NCBI RefSeq assembly: GCF_011881725.1
Contig: NZ_JAATUR010000010.1
Location: 1-64,000 of the forward strand
Direction: 5' to 3'
Length of the DNA: 64,000 bases
Source of the DNA: Escherichia coli
GTDB lineage: Bacteria; Pseudomonadota; Gammaproteobacteria; Enterobacterales; Enterobacteriaceae
The first letter of the stretch is position 1. Each line of letters opens with the position of its first letter. This document shows positions 1-9,383 of this stretch, in pieces. A program made the position numbers and the translations under genes. The notes beneath the pieces are model-generated. The model did no database searches, was not told the origin of the DNA, and worked only from the letters and a program-made list of their open reading frames with translations.

Positions 1-726
1 GATGTGCATATCGATGTCGATACCGGTGTCCGCCTGGAATTTATCCAGCGCATCGTGCAGCGGTTGCGGGAACTCATAGTTACCGGTGTAAGTCACGCCG
101 AAGGTTGGCACCACGCCGATGGTGTTTTCGTCGCAGGCTTCAATCATGCGTTTCGGGTCCATAAACAACTGACCGGGACGCATAGGGATCTCACGCAGCT
201 CCACATCCCAGTAGCGGGCAAATTTATGCCAGCAGATTTGTACCGGACCGCACACCAGATTTGGTTTATCAGTTGGTTTGCCCGCAGCTTCCATACGCTT
301 GCGCCAACGCCATTTCATCGCCATCCCGCCGAGCATACAGGCCTCGGAAGAACCAATGGTGTTGGTGCCAACGGCCTGACCGTTTTTCGGCGCAGGCGCA
401 TGCCACAGGTCAGCAACCATGTTTACGCAACGCAGGTCGATGGCTGCGGATTGCGGATATTCTTCTTTATCGATCCAGTTTTTGTTGATCGACAAGTCCA
501 TCAATTTATGGACGTTTTCGTCGTCCCAGGTCTGGCAGAAAGTGGCCAGGTTCTGACGAGCGTTACCGTCGAGAAATAATTCATCATTGATAATTTGAAA
601 TGCGACATCATCGCGCATTTCGTGCAGCGGAAAACGTTTTGATTCCGCAATAGTGGAAATTGCCTTTGCGCCAAAACGCGAGTCGAGTAGTTCTGAGCGG
701 AAATCCGTTAACAGCTTCTGGTCCAT
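1..726 (-). CDS. gadA: Glutamate decarboxylase alpha (N-terminal part, cut by window edge)
   Basis: This is the first 242 codons of the PLP-dependent glutamate decarboxylase, which turns glutamate plus a proton into GABA and CO2 in the cytoplasm as part of the glutamate-dependent acid resistance system. The N-terminus reads [14 protein letters not shown], which is the GadA version rather than GadB (MDKKQVTDLR, from memory). The family is 466 residues long, so the catalytic lysine region lies outside the window. The ATG at 726 is preceded by AAGGAGTT. A perfect 20-bp GAD box lies about 80-100 bp upstream, so control by the GadE/GadX/GadW acid-resistance circuit is expected. Family assignment is firm; GadA versus GadB rests on the N-terminal residues and on the neighbour yhjA. 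Confidence 0.96.
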   Translation of the reverse strand, partial: MDQKLLTDFRSELLDSRFGAKAISTIAESKRFPLHEMRDDVAFQIINDELFLDGNARQNLATFCQTWDDENVHKLMDLSINKNWIDKEEYPQSAAIDLRCVNMVADLWHAPAPKNGQAVGTNTIGSSEACMLGGMAMKWRWRKRMEAAGKPTDKPNLVCGPVQICWHKFARYWDVELREIPMRPGQLFMDPKRMIEACDENTIGVVPTFGVTYTGNYEFPQPLHDALDKFQADTGIDIDMHI

Positions 727-805
727 TTCGAACTCCTTAAATTTATTTGAAGGCAATAAAAAAGTAGGATTTATCTGGAATGGAAGCAAGGCATTACAGG
801 CTTAA

Positions 806-825
806 TTTAAATAACAAAATCCTAA
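806..825 (-). promoter_or_regulatory. GAD box (GadE binding site) upstream of gadA
   Basis: Read on the minus strand the site is TTAGGATTTTGTTATTTAAA, identical to the published 20-bp GAD box that GadE binds upstream of gadA and gadBC. It lies 80-99 bp before the gadA start codon, in the 210-bp AT-rich gap between gadA and yhjA. The identity to the known box is seen directly; activity in this strain is inferred. Confidence 0.9.
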
Positions 826-936
826 GTAAAAAAACGTCTTTATATAATATAAACATTTAATATTATAATAGTAAAAACAGACTTTATTATCGCAATAAAA
901 ATCGCCCGAACATTCTTGTCCGGGCGATCGAATTAA

Positions 937-2334
937 TTATTTTTTATCCTGCATATACGGCGTGTAAACCCCGTTCAGACTGTGCAGGAAAGCCACGATA
1001 TCATCAATATCCTCCTGCGGCAGCTCTTTACCGACCTGATAGCGCAGCATCAGTTTCACCGCCCCATCCAGCGTTGGTACATCGCCACGATGGAAGTAAG
1101 GCGCCGTCAATGCAACGTTACGTAAGCCTGGTACTTTCTGACGCAGTTTATCACGTTCTTCTTTGGTGACATTCATACGACCAATATCGGCCGCTGTAAT
1201 TTCACCAAAGTTAAAGTCTTTTTTCAGGCCCAACGGTTCAAAGGAACGTCCGCCGAGAATAATACCTCCATGACACGTTGCACATTTATTATCTTTAAAT
1301 AATTGATAGCCTTTTTTCTGCTGCGCCGTCAGCGCATTCTCATCTCCACGCAACCATTTATCAAATGGCGAATCCGGCGTAATTAATGTTTTCTCAAATT
1401 CAGCAATGGCATCAGTAATATTTTCACCACTGAAACCTTGCGGATAGACTTCGAGGAACTGCGCTTTCAACTGTGGATCTTTTTCCAGTTTAGCAATAAT
1501 TTCGTCCCAGGATTTCGACGCCATTTCAATCGGGTTCAACGGTGGCCCACCCGCCTGATCCTGCAATGTTGCCGCACGACCATCCCAGAACTGCTCAACG
1601 TTAAATACTGAGTTAAATACCGTCGGCGCATTAATCGGACCAACTGCGCCACCAACACCAATAGACGTTTTTCTGCCATCAACGCCTCCTGCATTTAATG
1701 CATGGCAATGAGCGCATGAAATGGTGCTATCAGCCGATAAACGGGGATCGTGATACAGCGCAAAACCCAGCGCCACTTTTTGCGCATCGGTAGCCAGTTT
1801 TTGCGGGATGGGCTGCACCGGTTCATTACGATGATCCGGTGCGGTATCATTACTGGCGTAATATTCCGCACGCTGTTTTGCAATCCAGGCAAGTATTTCC
1901 GCCCGTTCTTCATCACTCACTTTACCCGCCCAATGCAGCGCGGTATAACGCGTTGGCGGCATAGTTTCATACTGCATCACCCATTCAATCTTATTCAGAT
2001 CGCTTTGCGAAACGGCTTTATCTGCCAGCAGAGCTGCACGCACTGCCTCGAGATTAAAAGATTTATATCCGAGCTTAATGTCGTAATCCATCAACTGTTT
2101 CGCGCCAGGAATATAATAATAGGCGGGTAATTCTGCCGAAGGCGTATGGCAATAGTCGCATCCTTTTTCGCGGAGAAAGCCTAAAACCTTATTATTTTCA
2201 CTGACAGCAGAGGCCTGAACATCGGCCTGTTTACTGCGTTTATTATCGTGGTACCACACATAACCAGATAACCCTAAATAACATATCGCGACGCCAGCAA
2301 GGCCGATCGCGGTAATACGTGAGACCATTTTCAT
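937..2334 (-). CDS. yhjA: Tri-haem cytochrome c peroxidase, membrane anchored
   Basis: A 465-residue periplasmic haem peroxidase of the bacterial CcpA/MauG family that reduces hydrogen peroxide with electrons from the quinol pool. An N-terminal hydrophobic segment (about residues 8-28) anchors it in the inner membrane. Three CXXCH haem-attachment motifs are visible: CDYCH near residue 59, CAHCH near residue 208 and CATCH near residue 354. The first belongs to the extra N-terminal domain that sets this quinol peroxidase apart from classical two-haem enzymes. The gene is monocistronic and divergent from treF. A perfect FNR box sits about 115 bp upstream, which agrees with its known role in using peroxide under oxygen limitation. 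The start ATG at 2334 directly precedes the basic and hydrophobic signal anchor. Confidence 0.94.
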   Translation of the reverse strand: MKMVSRITAIGLAGVAICYLGLSGYVWYHDNKRSKQADVQASAVSENNKVLGFLREKGCDYCHTPSAELPAYYYIPGAKQLMDYDIKLGYKSFNLEAVRAALLADKAVSQSDLNKIEWVMQYETMPPTRYTALHWAGKVSDEERAEILAWIAKQRAEYYASNDTAPDHRNEPVQPIPQKLATDAQKVALGFALYHDPRLSADSTISCAHCHALNAGGVDGRKTSIGVGGAVGPINAPTVFNSVFNVEQFWDGRAATLQDQAGGPPLNPIEMASKSWDEIIAKLEKDPQLKAQFLEVYPQGFSGENITDAIAEFEKTLITPDSPFDKWLRGDENALTAQQKKGYQLFKDNKCATCHGGIILGGRSFEPLGLKKDFNFGEITAADIGRMNVTKEERDKLRQKVPGLRNVALTAPYFHRGDVPTLDGAVKLMLRYQVGKELPQEDIDDIVAFLHSLNGVYTPYMQDKK

Positions 2335-2441
2335 TATTCTTCCCTCACGGTAGTGAGTTATTGTGACCCAGAAAATTTTCCAGAATGCTGCAAACGTCTC
2401 TGCGAGACAAAGCCATCATAAAAAACAGGGGAATTAGCTTT

Positions 2442-2455
2442 TTGATAGGAATCAA
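2442..2455. promoter_or_regulatory. FNR binding site in the yhjA-treF divergent region
   Basis: TTGATAGGAATCAA is a perfect match to the FNR consensus TTGAT-N4-ATCAA. It is centred about 114 bp upstream of the yhjA start and about 290 bp upstream of treF. yhjA is reported to be FNR-activated in K-12, so the site most probably serves yhjA. The rest of the 404-bp gap is AT-rich and shows nothing else I can name. Confidence 0.85.
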
Positions 2456-2738
2456 TCAATTACATGAATATAAACTATCAATAAAATAGCCTGTGCCTAT
2501 TATCCATACAAGAAATGGCATATCATGGCTGTGGCAAATTAAGGATTGAATGTTCTGAAAATGAAAAATGACAAGGAAGCAGTACTTTTATAAATTCCAT
2601 TGATATTAGTGCGTTATCTTTTTTGCCGAGTTAATAAACGTGATCTACCGCACGCTTTGTCCTCCACCTGGCGGAGCGAATGACTACTCTTAAAGGAAAG
2701 CCCGATAATTAGCGACGAATTTCGGAGGTCGGATCCTT

Positions 2739-4388
2739 ATGCTCAATCAGAAAATTCAAAACATTAATCCAGATGAAATGATGATCGAAGTCGATCTCTG
2801 CTATGAGCTGGATCCGTATGAATTAAAACTGGATGAGATGATGGAAGCGGAGCCAGAACCCGAGATGATTGAGGGGCTACCCGCCTCTGATGCGCTGACC
2901 CCTGCCGATCGTTATCTCGAAATGTTCGAGCATGTCCAGTCGGCGAAAATTTTCCCTGACAGCAAAACCTTCCCCGACTGCGCCCCAAAAATGGACCCGC
3001 TGGATATCTTAATCCGCTATCGTAAAGTGCGCCGTCATCGCGATTTCGACTTACGCCAGTTTGTTGATAAGCACTTCTGGCTGCCGGAAGTCTACTCCAG
3101 CGAGTATGTATCGGACCCGCAAAACTCACTGAAAGAGCATATCGACCAACTATGGCCGGTATTAACCCGCGAACCCCAGGATCATATCCCCTGGTCTTCC
3201 CTGCTGGCGCTGCCGCAATCGTACATTGTACCGGGGGGCCGTTTTAGCGAAACCTACTACTGGGATTCCTATTTCACCATGCTGGGGCTTGCGGAGAGTG
3301 GGCGTGAAGATTTACTGAAATGCATGGCCAATAACTTCGCCTGGATGATAGAAAACTACGGTCACATCCCCAACGGTAACCGCACCTATTATTTGAGCCG
3401 TTCACAGCCACCGGTTTTTGCGTTGATGGTGGAGCTATTTGAAGAAGATGGTGTGCGCGGCGCACGCCGTTACCTTGATCATCTAAAAATGGAGTATGCC
3501 TTCTGGATGGACGGCGCGGAATCACTGATCCCGAATCAGGCTTATCGCCATGTCGTGCGGATGCCAGACGGCTCCCTGCTCAACCGTTATTGGGATGATC
3601 GCGACACGCCGCGTGACGAATCCTGGCTGGAAGATGTAGAAACCGCGAAGCATTCTGGTCGCCCACCTAACGAGGTGTACCGCGATTTACGCGCAGGCGC
3701 GGCTTCCGGTTGGGATTACTCTTCCCGTTGGTTGCGTGACACCAGTCGTCTGGCGAGCATTCGTACCACTCAGTTTATCCCCATCGACCTGAACGCCTTC
3801 CTGTTCAAACTGGAGAACGCCATCGCCAACATCTCGGCACTGAAAGGTGACAAAGAGACAGAAGCTCTGTTCCGCCAGAAAGCTAACGCCCGCCGCGATG
3901 CGGTAAACCGTTATCTCTGGGATGATGAAAACGGCATCTATCGCGATTACGACTGGCGGCGTGAACAGTTAGCGCTCTTTTCCGCTGCCGCCATTGTGCC
4001 GTTATACGTGGGCATGGCGAACCATGAACAGGCCGATCGTCTGGCAAACGCCGTGCGCAGCCGGTTACTGACGCCTGGCGGGATTTTGGCAAGCGAGTAC
4101 GAAACCGGGGAGCAGTGGGATAAACCCAATGGCTGGGCACCGTTACAGTGGATGGCAATTCAGGGATTTAAAATGTATGGCGATGACCTTCTGGGTGATG
4201 AAATCGCGCGTAGCTGGCTGAAGACGGTGAATCAGTTCTACCTGGAACACCACAAACTGATCGAGAAATACCATATTGCCGATGGCATTCCCCGTGAGGG
4301 TGGCGGAGGCGAATATCCGTTGCAGGATGGATTTGGCTGGACCAACGGTGTGGTACGGCGACTGATTGGTTTGTATGGCGAACCGTAA
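2739..4388 (+). CDS. treF: Cytoplasmic trehalase
   Basis: A 549-residue glycoside hydrolase family 37 enzyme that splits trehalose into two glucose molecules in the cytoplasm. Both trehalase signatures are present: [15 protein letters not shown] near residue 167 and [13 protein letters not shown] near residue 458. A glycine-rich GGGGEY stretch lies near the C-terminus. There is no signal peptide; an acidic N-terminal extension of about 50 residues separates it from the periplasmic paralogue TreA. The ATG at 2739 follows a GGAGGT ribosome site. It is transcribed alone and ends at a hairpin shared with the converging yhjB. Confidence 0.97.
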   Translation: MLNQKIQNINPDEMMIEVDLCYELDPYELKLDEMMEAEPEPEMIEGLPASDALTPADRYLEMFEHVQSAKIFPDSKTFPDCAPKMDPLDILIRYRKVRRHRDFDLRQFVDKHFWLPEVYSSEYVSDPQNSLKEHIDQLWPVLTREPQDHIPWSSLLALPQSYIVPGGRFSETYYWDSYFTMLGLAESGREDLLKCMANNFAWMIENYGHIPNGNRTYYLSRSQPPVFALMVELFEEDGVRGARRYLDHLKMEYAFWMDGAESLIPNQAYRHVVRMPDGSLLNRYWDDRDTPRDESWLEDVETAKHSGRPPNEVYRDLRAGAASGWDYSSRWLRDTSRLASIRTTQFIPIDLNAFLFKLENAIANISALKGDKETEALFRQKANARRDAVNRYLWDDENGIYRDYDWRREQLALFSAAAIVPLYVGMANHEQADRLANAVRSRLLTPGGILASEYETGEQWDKPNGWAPLQWMAIQGFKMYGDDLLGDEIARSWLKTVNQFYLEHHKLIEKYHIADGIPREGGGGEYPLQDGFGWTNGVVRRLIGLYGEP

Positions 4389-4397
4389 TATTTTTAC

Positions 4398-4423
4398 AGC
4401 CAGCCACTAACAATCTGCTGGCT
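4398..4423. terminator. Hairpin between treF and yhjB
   Basis: AGCCAGC and GCTGGCT form a 7-bp stem with a 12-nt loop between the converging ends of treF and yhjB. A run of T lies on the yhjB side when read on the minus strand (TGTAAAAATA). It probably ends transcription from both sides, but the stem is short. Confidence 0.55.
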
Positions 4424-4438
4424 ATAAAATTACCCTAT

Positions 4439-5041
4439 TCAGGAGGCGATATTTAACATCATCGCCGCCTGAGTGCGGTTTTTCACTTCCAGACGGCGGT
4501 AAAGCGATTCCAGATGCGCTTTAACCGTTCCGGTACTGATATTTAACGCCCTGCCGATCTCTTTATTTGATTCACCTGCCGCCAGCATTATTAAAATTTC
4601 CCGCTGGCGAGCGCTTAGCGATTTAAGATCTTTTGTCTCTTTTTCCGGTGTAGTGCGCCAGTCCCCAGGCAGAAACATCATGCCCATCGCCGCGCTATTT
4701 ACCGCCAACGCAAACGTTTCGACGGCAGAATCACGCGATACAATAGCCATCACGTTAAAATGAATAACTTCCTGCAACCATCGTTTGCTGCAATCTGTCG
4801 CCGTTATCAACACTTTAACATCAGGAAATTGCACCACAGTTTTTTGCAGTAACCAGTAGCAAAACTCACCATCCTGATCACCATCAAGCATGACTAAGGC
4901 TTCAGGGGAACTTTCCAGCTTTTGCCACAGTTCATCTGCCTGATCGACGCCCTGAATACTCACTCCTGGAATACGCTGCTGTAAGCTGATTTTCATTCCA
5001 TGAATAAATATTGACTGCCTGTCAAACATGATTATATGCAT
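4439..5041 (-). CDS. yhjB: LuxR/FixJ-family response-regulator-like protein
   Basis: A 200-residue regulator with an N-terminal receiver-like domain (about 1-120) and a C-terminal LuxR-type helix-turn-helix (about 135-198, with SNKEIGRALNISTGTVKAH). The receiver contains MLDGDQ in place of a clear phosphoacceptor environment, so phosphorylation cannot be taken for granted. I chose the ATG at 5041 (MHIIMF), which gives the usual 200 residues; the frame stays open further upstream. The gene stands alone and diverges from the LysR gene yhjC. Its targets are not apparent from the sequence. Confidence 0.88.
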   Translation of the reverse strand: MHIIMFDRQSIFIHGMKISLQQRIPGVSIQGVDQADELWQKLESSPEALVMLDGDQDGEFCYWLLQKTVVQFPDVKVLITATDCSKRWLQEVIHFNVMAIVSRDSAVETFALAVNSAAMGMMFLPGDWRTTPEKETKDLKSLSARQREILIMLAAGESNKEIGRALNISTGTVKAHLESLYRRLEVKNRTQAAMMLNIAS

Positions 5042-5545
5042 TACTGAATCTCCACCTGGATACATTAAAAGGCTTAAGTAGGGGAAGGGTATTACCCGAG
5101 AGGCAAAATAAGAATTCGCCATTTGGCGGTGGCCATTCTACAGGTATGCAATGAGGAAAATAGTTACCGATATAAATAGTTACAGCTGATAGCCTGAAAT
5201 TACATGTCGAGGGCACTATTTAAAACATTTTTGAGAAAATCCTTATATTTTCATCTGGCTGGCATTCAAATAAACCGTGATTATCGCGACAGCTGGCTAA
5301 ATGCCTGGATTAAATTGCGCACGAATAGCCAATACTACATTTACTATTTCGCAGGAACTTGCTGAAAATACAGTCTTTCAGCGTTAATTTTCCTATCCTG
5401 TGGGGCTAATCAGCCATTTCCTTCCAGAAAATACCTGCATTAATCATTACTACATTGTGAAACCTTGCATTAGATGCTAGAAAAAACAATAAATAATGCG
5501 CTATACGCGTTACTGTTTCGCTGTGAACAACAATCGGTCAATGAA
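5042..5545. other. yhjB-yhjC divergent intergenic region (about 500 bp)
   Basis: This AT-rich stretch must hold the divergent promoters of yhjB and yhjC. I see no REP element, strong hairpin or convincing small gene in it. The yhjC frame stays open back to an ATG at 5474, but that extension lacks any family support. Confidence 0.5.
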
Positions 5546-6445
5546 ATGGATAAAATTCACGCAATGCAGTTGTTCATCAAGGTCGCAGAGCTGGAAAGTT
5601 TTTCCCGCGCAGCGGATTTCTTTGCTTTGCCAAAGGGAAGTGTTTCGCGCCAGATACAGGCACTGGAACATCAGCTTGGCACCCGGTTGCTGCACCGCAC
5701 GACGCGACAGGTCAAACTGACCCCCGACGGCATGGCCTACTACCAACGAGCAAAAGATGTGTTGAGTAATCTCAACGAACTGGACGGCCTGTTTCAGCAG
5801 GATACCACCAGCATCAGCGGTAAATTACGCGTCGACATCCCGCTCGGAATTGCGAAAAACCTGTTGCTGCCGCGTCTGCCAGAATTTCTTCATCAGTACC
5901 CGGGGATTGAACTGGAATTAAGTAGCAGTGACCGGGCGATAGATATTCTTCGTGATGGCTATGATTGTGTGATACGCACTGGTGCGTTACCCGAAGATGG
6001 CGTTATCGTCCGCCCCCTCGGCAAACTGACGATGATCAACTGTGCCAGCCCGCACTATCTGACGCGCTTTGGTTATCCACAAAGTGTGGGCGATCTGACT
6101 TCGCACGCGGTGGTGCATTACACGCCGCATTTGGGCACGCATCCATTAGGTTTTGAGGTTGCCACCAGTAATGGCGTCCAGTGGTTTAAGTCCGGCGGCA
6201 TGTTGACGGTAAACAGTAGCGAAACCTATCTCGCCGCCGGTTTTGCAGGGCTGGGGATTATTCAGATCCCGCGCGTCACCGTGCGCGAAGCCCTACGCGC
6301 CGGGCGGCTTATTGAAGTGTTGCCCAACTACCGCGCCGAGCCGCTATCCATTTCACTGGTTTATCCCCAGCGTCGGGAGCTTTCCCGCCGTGTAAATCTG
6401 TTTATGCAGTGGCTGGCTGGCGTAATAAAAGAGCACCTGGACTGA
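5546..6445 (+). CDS. yhjC: LysR-family transcriptional regulator
   Basis: A 299-residue LysR-type regulator of the DsdC/PA2206-like group. The winged helix-turn-helix spans about residues 1-60 (FSRAADFFALPKGSVSRQIQALE), followed by a periplasmic-binding-protein-like effector domain. The start MDKIHAMQLF at 5546 fits other family members; an upstream in-frame ATG at 5474 would add 24 unsupported residues. The protein differs from K-12 YhjC, as I recall it, at roughly one residue in ten, more than most neighbours. It is followed after 48 bp by yhjD, which may be co-transcribed. Its regulon is unknown to me. Confidence 0.9.
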   Translation: MDKIHAMQLFIKVAELESFSRAADFFALPKGSVSRQIQALEHQLGTRLLHRTTRQVKLTPDGMAYYQRAKDVLSNLNELDGLFQQDTTSISGKLRVDIPLGIAKNLLLPRLPEFLHQYPGIELELSSSDRAIDILRDGYDCVIRTGALPEDGVIVRPLGKLTMINCASPHYLTRFGYPQSVGDLTSHAVVHYTPHLGTHPLGFEVATSNGVQWFKSGGMLTVNSSETYLAAGFAGLGIIQIPRVTVREALRAGRLIEVLPNYRAEPLSISLVYPQRRELSRRVNLFMQWLAGVIKEHLD

Positions 6446-6493
6446 CCGACTATACTTTTTAAGACTGACAACGACAGAAGGACAAAAGAGCGG

Positions 6494-7507
6494 ATGACGC
6501 AGGAAAACGAGATCAAACGTCCCACCCAGGATCTGGAGCACGAGCCAATAAAGCAGCTGGATAATAGCGAGAAAGGCGGCAAAGTTAGCCAGGCGCTGGA
6601 AACCGTCACCACCACTGCCGAAAAAGTCCAACGCCAACCGGTTATTGCGCACCTGATACGCGCAACAGAACGCTTTAATGATCGGCTGGGCAACCAGTTT
6701 GGTGCCGCTATCACCTATTTCTCGTTTTTATCCATGATCCCAATTTTAATGGTGTCGTTTGCCGCCGCTGGTTTCGTGCTGGCCTCCCAACCGATGCTGC
6801 TGCAGGATATTTTCGACAAAATTCTGCAAAACATCAGCGATCCTACGCTGGCGACCACATTGAAAAATACTATCAACACCGCCGTTCAGCAGCGTACTAC
6901 CGTAGGGCTTGTCGGCCTGGCGGTGGCGCTTTATTCCGGCATCAACTGGATGGGAAATTTGCGTGAAGCCATTCGCGCTCAATCGCGTGATGTTTGGGAG
7001 CGTTCTCCGCAAGATCAGGAGAAATTTTGGGTTAAGTATCTGCGTGATTTTATTTCGCTGATTGGTTTATTGATTGCACTGATTGTCACGCTTTCAATAA
7101 CCTCCGTTGCCGGTTCTGCGCAGCAAATGATTATTAGCGCTCTGCACCTTAACAGCATTGAGTGGCTGAAACCGACGTGGCGATTGATTGGCCTGGCGAT
7201 TTCTATCTTCGCCAACTATCTGCTTTTCTTCTGGATCTTCTGGCGTCTTCCACGTCACCGCCCGCGTAAAAAAGCGCTGATTCGCGGAACATTCCTCGCT
7301 GCTATTGGTTTTGAAGTGATTAAAATCGTGATGACCTACACCCTGCCGTCGCTGATGAAATCCCCCTCTGGCGCGGCGTTTGGTTCCGTGCTGGGGCTGA
7401 TGGCGTTTTTCTACTTCTTCGCCCGTCTGACGCTGTTTTGCGCGGCGTGGATTGCCACCGCTGAATACAAAGACGACCCGCAAATGCCGGGTAAAACGCA
7501 GAATTAA
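6494..7507 (+). CDS. yhjD: YihY/BrkB-family inner membrane protein
   Basis: A 337-residue inner membrane protein of the YihY (BrkB-like) family, with about six hydrophobic segments from residue 80 onward after a charged cytoplasmic N-terminus (about 1-60). In K-12, point mutations in yhjD allow growth with very short, Kdo-less LPS, and the protein has been proposed to help move lipid IVA; direct transport by the wild-type protein is not settled. The ATG at 6494 follows AGAAGGACAAAAGAGCGG. The next downstream element is a REP cluster rather than a clear terminator. Confidence 0.9.
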   Translation: MTQENEIKRPTQDLEHEPIKQLDNSEKGGKVSQALETVTTTAEKVQRQPVIAHLIRATERFNDRLGNQFGAAITYFSFLSMIPILMVSFAAAGFVLASQPMLLQDIFDKILQNISDPTLATTLKNTINTAVQQRTTVGLVGLAVALYSGINWMGNLREAIRAQSRDVWERSPQDQEKFWVKYLRDFISLIGLLIALIVTLSITSVAGSAQQMIISALHLNSIEWLKPTWRLIGLAISIFANYLLFFWIFWRLPRHRPRKKALIRGTFLAAIGFEVIKIVMTYTLPSLMKSPSGAAFGSVLGLMAFFYFFARLTLFCAAWIATAEYKDDPQMPGKTQN

Positions 7508-7511
7508 AATA

Positions 7512-7583
7512 TGCCAGACGCGGCGTAAACGCCTTATCCGGCCTGGCCCCCCGTAGGCCGGATAAGCTGCGCCATCGCATCCG
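7512..7583. repeat. REP/BIME element after yhjD
   Basis: Two inverted REP units (CGGCGTAAACGCCTTATCCGG and its partner GTAGGCCGGATAAG) separated by a short linker. They lie directly after the yhjD stop codon, as is usual for REP elements, which stabilise upstream mRNA and can bind gyrase or IHF. Confidence 0.88.
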
Positions 7584-7798
7584 TCAAAAACGTGCACCTA
7601 ACCACCTGAAACCACATCACGTCAGGAGCAAACAATTTCACTCCAACTCATAACTCCAGCATATAAATCCAGTTGGTAACTTTTATTTAACCAAAAACCA
7701 GTTTTATCCACTATTTATAAAATTATGTGAAGCATTTCATAGAAGAAAAATCATCAGCTTAAACATTATTCCCTTTCTGCCTCTTTTTTGACCTTCTG

Positions 7799-7814
7799 TG
7801 TGATTTGTTACACA
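7799..7814. promoter_or_regulatory. CRP-like site upstream of yhjE
   Basis: TGTGATTTGTTACACA matches the CRP consensus TGTGA-N6-TCACA at 9 of 10 fixed positions. It lies 64-79 bp before the yhjE start codon, a plausible distance for activation of a carbon-source transporter. This is pattern matching only. Confidence 0.45.
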
Positions 7815-7877
7815 TTGAAATATCACTTTTGCTGTGCGTAATATGGCTATTCGTTAGCCAAAAAATAAGAAAAGATT

Positions 7878-9200
7878 ATGCAAGCAACAGCCACAACACT
7901 CGACAACGAGCAAGAATACACGCCGATCAACTCGCGTAATAAAGTCCTTGTCGCCTCCCTCATTGGTACAGCCATTGAGTTCTTCGACTTCTACATTTAC
8001 GCCACAGCGGCCGTTATTGTGTTCCCGCATATCTTCTTTCCACAGGGCGATCCCGCAGCGGCGACGCTACAGTCGCTCGCCACCTTCGCCATTGCCTTTG
8101 TCGCGCGTCCAATCGGTTCTGCCGTATTTGGTCATTTCGGCGATCGTGTTGGGCGTAAAGCGACGCTGGTCGCCTCTTTGCTAACGATGGGGATTTCGAC
8201 GGTAGTGATTGGTCTGCTGCCCGGCTATGCCACGATTGGTATTTTTGCCCCGTTGCTGCTGGCGTTGGCCCGATTTGGCCAGGGTTTGGGCTTAGGCGGT
8301 GAATGGGGCGGGGCGGCGCTGCTGGCAACGGAAAATGCCCCGCCGCGTAAACGTGCGTTGTACGGCTCCTTCCCGCAACTGGGCGCACCGATTGGCTTCT
8401 TCTTTGCTAACGGCACTTTCCTGCTGCTTTCCTGGCTGCTGACTGACGAGCAGTTTATGAGCTGGGGCTGGCGCGTGCCGTTTATCTTCTCGGCGGTGCT
8501 GGTGATTATCGGCCTGTATGTTCGCGTGTCGCTACATGAGTCGCCGGTGTTTGAAAAAGTCGCAAAAGCGAAAAAACAGGTGAAGATCCCGCTGGGTACG
8601 CTGCTGACCAAGCACGTACGCGTCACGGTACTCGGTACCTTTATCATGCTGGCGACCTACACGCTGTTTTACATTATGACGGTCTACTCAATGACCTTCA
8701 GTACCGCCGCCGCGCCTGTCGGACTTGGCCTGCCGCGTAATGAAGTACTGTGGATGCTGATGATGGCAGTGATTGGTTTTGGCGTGATGGTGCCGGTAGC
8801 CGGATTGCTGGCCGATGCCTTTGGTCGCCGTAAAAGCATGGTAATCATCACGACGCTTATCATCCTGTTCGCGCTGTTCGCCTTTAACCCACTGCTCGGT
8901 TCTGGCAACCCGATTCTGGTTTTTGCCTTCCTGCTGCTGGGGTTAAGTCTGATGGGGCTGACCTTTGGGCCGATGGGCGCCCTGCTGCCAGAGCTGTTCC
9001 CGACAGAAGTACGTTATACCGGGGCGTCGTTCTCTTATAACGTATCGTCGATTCTCGGCGCCTCCGTTGCGCCATATATCGCGGCCTGGTTACAGACTAA
9101 CTACGGGTTAGGTGCGGTGGGGTTATATCTGGCGGCAATGGCTGGCTTGACGTTAATTGCTCTACTGCTGACCCATGAGACGCGACATCAGTCGTTGTAA
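7878..9200 (+). CDS. yhjE: MFS transporter of the metabolite:H+ symporter group
   Basis: A 440-residue major facilitator protein with twelve expected membrane segments, of the MHS group that includes ShiA and ProP. The conserved loop 2-3 motif is seen as GHFGDRVGRK (about residues 89-98), and a second copy (LADAFGRRK) occurs in the C-terminal half. The substrate cannot be read from the sequence. It is transcribed alone with a possible CRP site upstream and a REP element downstream. Confidence 0.9.
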   Translation: MQATATTLDNEQEYTPINSRNKVLVASLIGTAIEFFDFYIYATAAVIVFPHIFFPQGDPAAATLQSLATFAIAFVARPIGSAVFGHFGDRVGRKATLVASLLTMGISTVVIGLLPGYATIGIFAPLLLALARFGQGLGLGGEWGGAALLATENAPPRKRALYGSFPQLGAPIGFFFANGTFLLLSWLLTDEQFMSWGWRVPFIFSAVLVIIGLYVRVSLHESPVFEKVAKAKKQVKIPLGTLLTKHVRVTVLGTFIMLATYTLFYIMTVYSMTFSTAAAPVGLGLPRNEVLWMLMMAVIGFGVMVPVAGLLADAFGRRKSMVIITTLIILFALFAFNPLLGSGNPILVFAFLLLGLSLMGLTFGPMGALLPELFPTEVRYTGASFSYNVSSILGASVAPYIAAWLQTNYGLGAVGLYLAAMAGLTLIALLLTHETRHQSL

Positions 9201-9212
9201 TGAGACTGAAAA

Positions 9213-9317
9213 TTGCCTGGTACGCTACGCTTATCAGGCCTGAATTCCCATACAATATATTGAATTCGCAAAGATTTGTAGGACGGATAAGGCGTTCATG
9301 CCGCATCCGGCATGAAC
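9213..9317. repeat. REP-type element between yhjE and yhjG
   Basis: Contains CGCTTATCAGGCCTG, then a linker with GAATTC repeats, then GGACGGATAAGGCGTTCATGCCGCATCCGG written as two imperfect inverted REP units. It lies in the 183-bp gap between converging yhjE and yhjG. Confidence 0.8.
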
Positions 9318-9350
9318 AAAGCGCACGTTGCCAACAATCTAAATCTGTTT

Positions 9351-9379
9351 AACTGCCGGATGTCAGACATCCGGCAGTT
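9351..9379. terminator. Strong hairpin between yhjE and yhjG
   Basis: A perfect 13-bp stem (AACTGCCGGATGT) with a 3-nt loop ending four bases before the yhjG stop codon. It could end transcripts from either side. The T tract is weak on both strands, so part of its role may be mRNA end protection. Confidence 0.7.
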
Positions 9380-9383
9380 ATCA

